Shown here one piece after another: positions 39,417 to 40,276 of a stretch of DNA of 40,276 bases. How positions within the stretch are numbered: position 1 is the stretch's first letter; every line of letters begins with the position of its first letter. The notes beneath the pieces are model-generated. The model worked only from the letters and a program-made list of their open reading frames with translations. It had not been told where the DNA came from and did not search any database. The translations under genes were made by a program, and so were the position numbers. This DNA is from Phenylobacterium sp. (lineage in GTDB: Bacteria; Pseudomonadota; Alphaproteobacteria; Caulobacterales; Caulobacteraceae). The stretch covers positions 1 to 40,276 of the forward strand of contig NZ_JAUXZW010000391.1 of NCBI RefSeq assembly GCF_030693805.1, written 5' to 3'.

Positions 39417-40171
39417 GGGCTCCCGCGTCGGCTCATGCCCAAGTTAGCGCGGCGGCGCTTAGCTTCCGGTCAGAGGCGCGCACACATGCCGGGCGCGTGC
39501 GTGCGATCAACGAAGACCGCTTCCTGGACCGCTCGGACAAACAGCTTTGGGCCGTCGCTGACGGCATGGGCGGTCACCAATCCGGCGAGCTAGCGAGCGG
39601 TTTGATCGTCGAGGCGCTCGATGCGTTGAGCGATGTCGGCTCGGGCTACACGCGCCTGGCTGGCATTCGCCAGGCCCTTCAACGCGTAAATCTCACGCTG
39701 ATCAATCAAGCCGGAGGAACGGGAGGACCGATCGGTTCCACCGTCGTCACGCTGGTGATCCACGGCTCGCACTTCGCCTGCGTCTGGGCAGGTGACAGCC
39801 GCGCCTACCGATGTCGAAACGGCGACCTCATTCGCCTCACAACCGACCACAGCCTAGTGCAAGCGCTTCAGGATGCAGGCGCCCTGAGGCCGGAGGACGC
39901 GCGAACCCACCCGAAGGCGCACGTGATCACGCGCGCGGTCGGCCATGTCGACCCGCTAGCGCTCGACGTCGTGACTGGTGACGTCGAGGCGGGCGACATC
40001 TTCCTGCTGTGCTCAGACGGGCTTTCAGGCCTGATTGATGATCAGGAGATTGCTGACATCCTAGTGGCGACAGCCCCAGGCGCCGCTGCCGATCGCCTGC
40101 TTGAACTGGCTCTCGATCGGGGAGGGCGAGACAATGTCACGCTCGTCCTCGTTCGTGCGTTTTCGCTGTAA
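39413..40171 (+). CDS. pppA: PP2C-family Ser/Thr phosphatase, T6SS PppA-like
   Basis: THAGRVRAINEDRFLDRSDKQLWAVADGMGGHQSGELAS, WAGDSRAYR, LTTDHSLVQALQDAGAL, ITRAVG, LLCSDGLSGLI, GGRDNVTLVLV; ATGA overlap with tagH. Confidence 0.92.
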   Translation: MRAPASAHAQVSAAALSFRSEARTHAGRVRAINEDRFLDRSDKQLWAVADGMGGHQSGELASGLIVEALDALSDVGSGYTRLAGIRQALQRVNLTLINQAGGTGGPIGSTVVTLVIHGSHFACVWAGDSRAYRCRNGDLIRLTTDHSLVQALQDAGALRPEDARTHPKAHVITRAVGHVDPLALDVVTGDVEAGDIFLLCSDGLSGLIDDQEIADILVATAPGAAADRLLELALDRGGRDNVTLVLVRAFSL

Positions 40172-40276
40172 ACCCAGCCGAATGGGCTCCACCCCGTCAC
40201 ACCCCGAGCAGCTATGTCTTAGAGTCCGTTTGGAAACTCACGGGTGGGTGGTCCGGCGTAGCAGGTTTCCGCCCAT

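Noticed and set aside
38852-40171. 439-aa ORF extending the PP2C phosphatase upstream
   Set aside because: The first 187 residues are an out-of-frame reading of tagH; ATG at 39413 is in the expected place.

Overview
High-GC window, probably alphaproteobacterial; Caulobacterales/Phenylobacterium-like is my inference and not proven. It has two parts. (A) About 1-29.5 kb is accessory catabolic sequence with mixed strands: the 3' end of an acyl-CoA dehydrogenase, two GSTs, alpha/beta hydrolases, several SDRs, a split MaoC hydratase pair, nitronate monooxygenase, a Baeyer-Villiger-type FMO, enoyl-CoA hydratase, PaaI thioesterase, a MarR/MFS pair and AzlCD. RsgA and a PAS hybrid histidine kinase are interspersed. 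Several genes look decayed: a CaiB/BaiF relic, a truncated SnoaL-like ORF, and an MDR oxidoreductase split by one in-frame TAA. (B) About 29.6-40.2 kb carries a DUF4142 lipoprotein, a large divergent Mfd/TRCF-like protein, and a + strand cassette of tightly overlapping genes: degenerate-GGDEF/EAL protein, TPR-LysM-TPR lipoprotein, Ser/Thr kinase with extracytoplasmic sensor and HAMP, TagH-like FHA protein, PP2C phosphatase. The last three match the threonine-phosphorylation regulatory module (PpkA/Fha/PppA) of type VI secretion systems, coupled here to a c-di-GMP-type protein and an envelope lipoprotein. This is the most interesting system in the window. No tRNA, rRNA, CRISPR array or intact transposase was recognised. 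All family calls come from motif recognition by eye; no database search was run.
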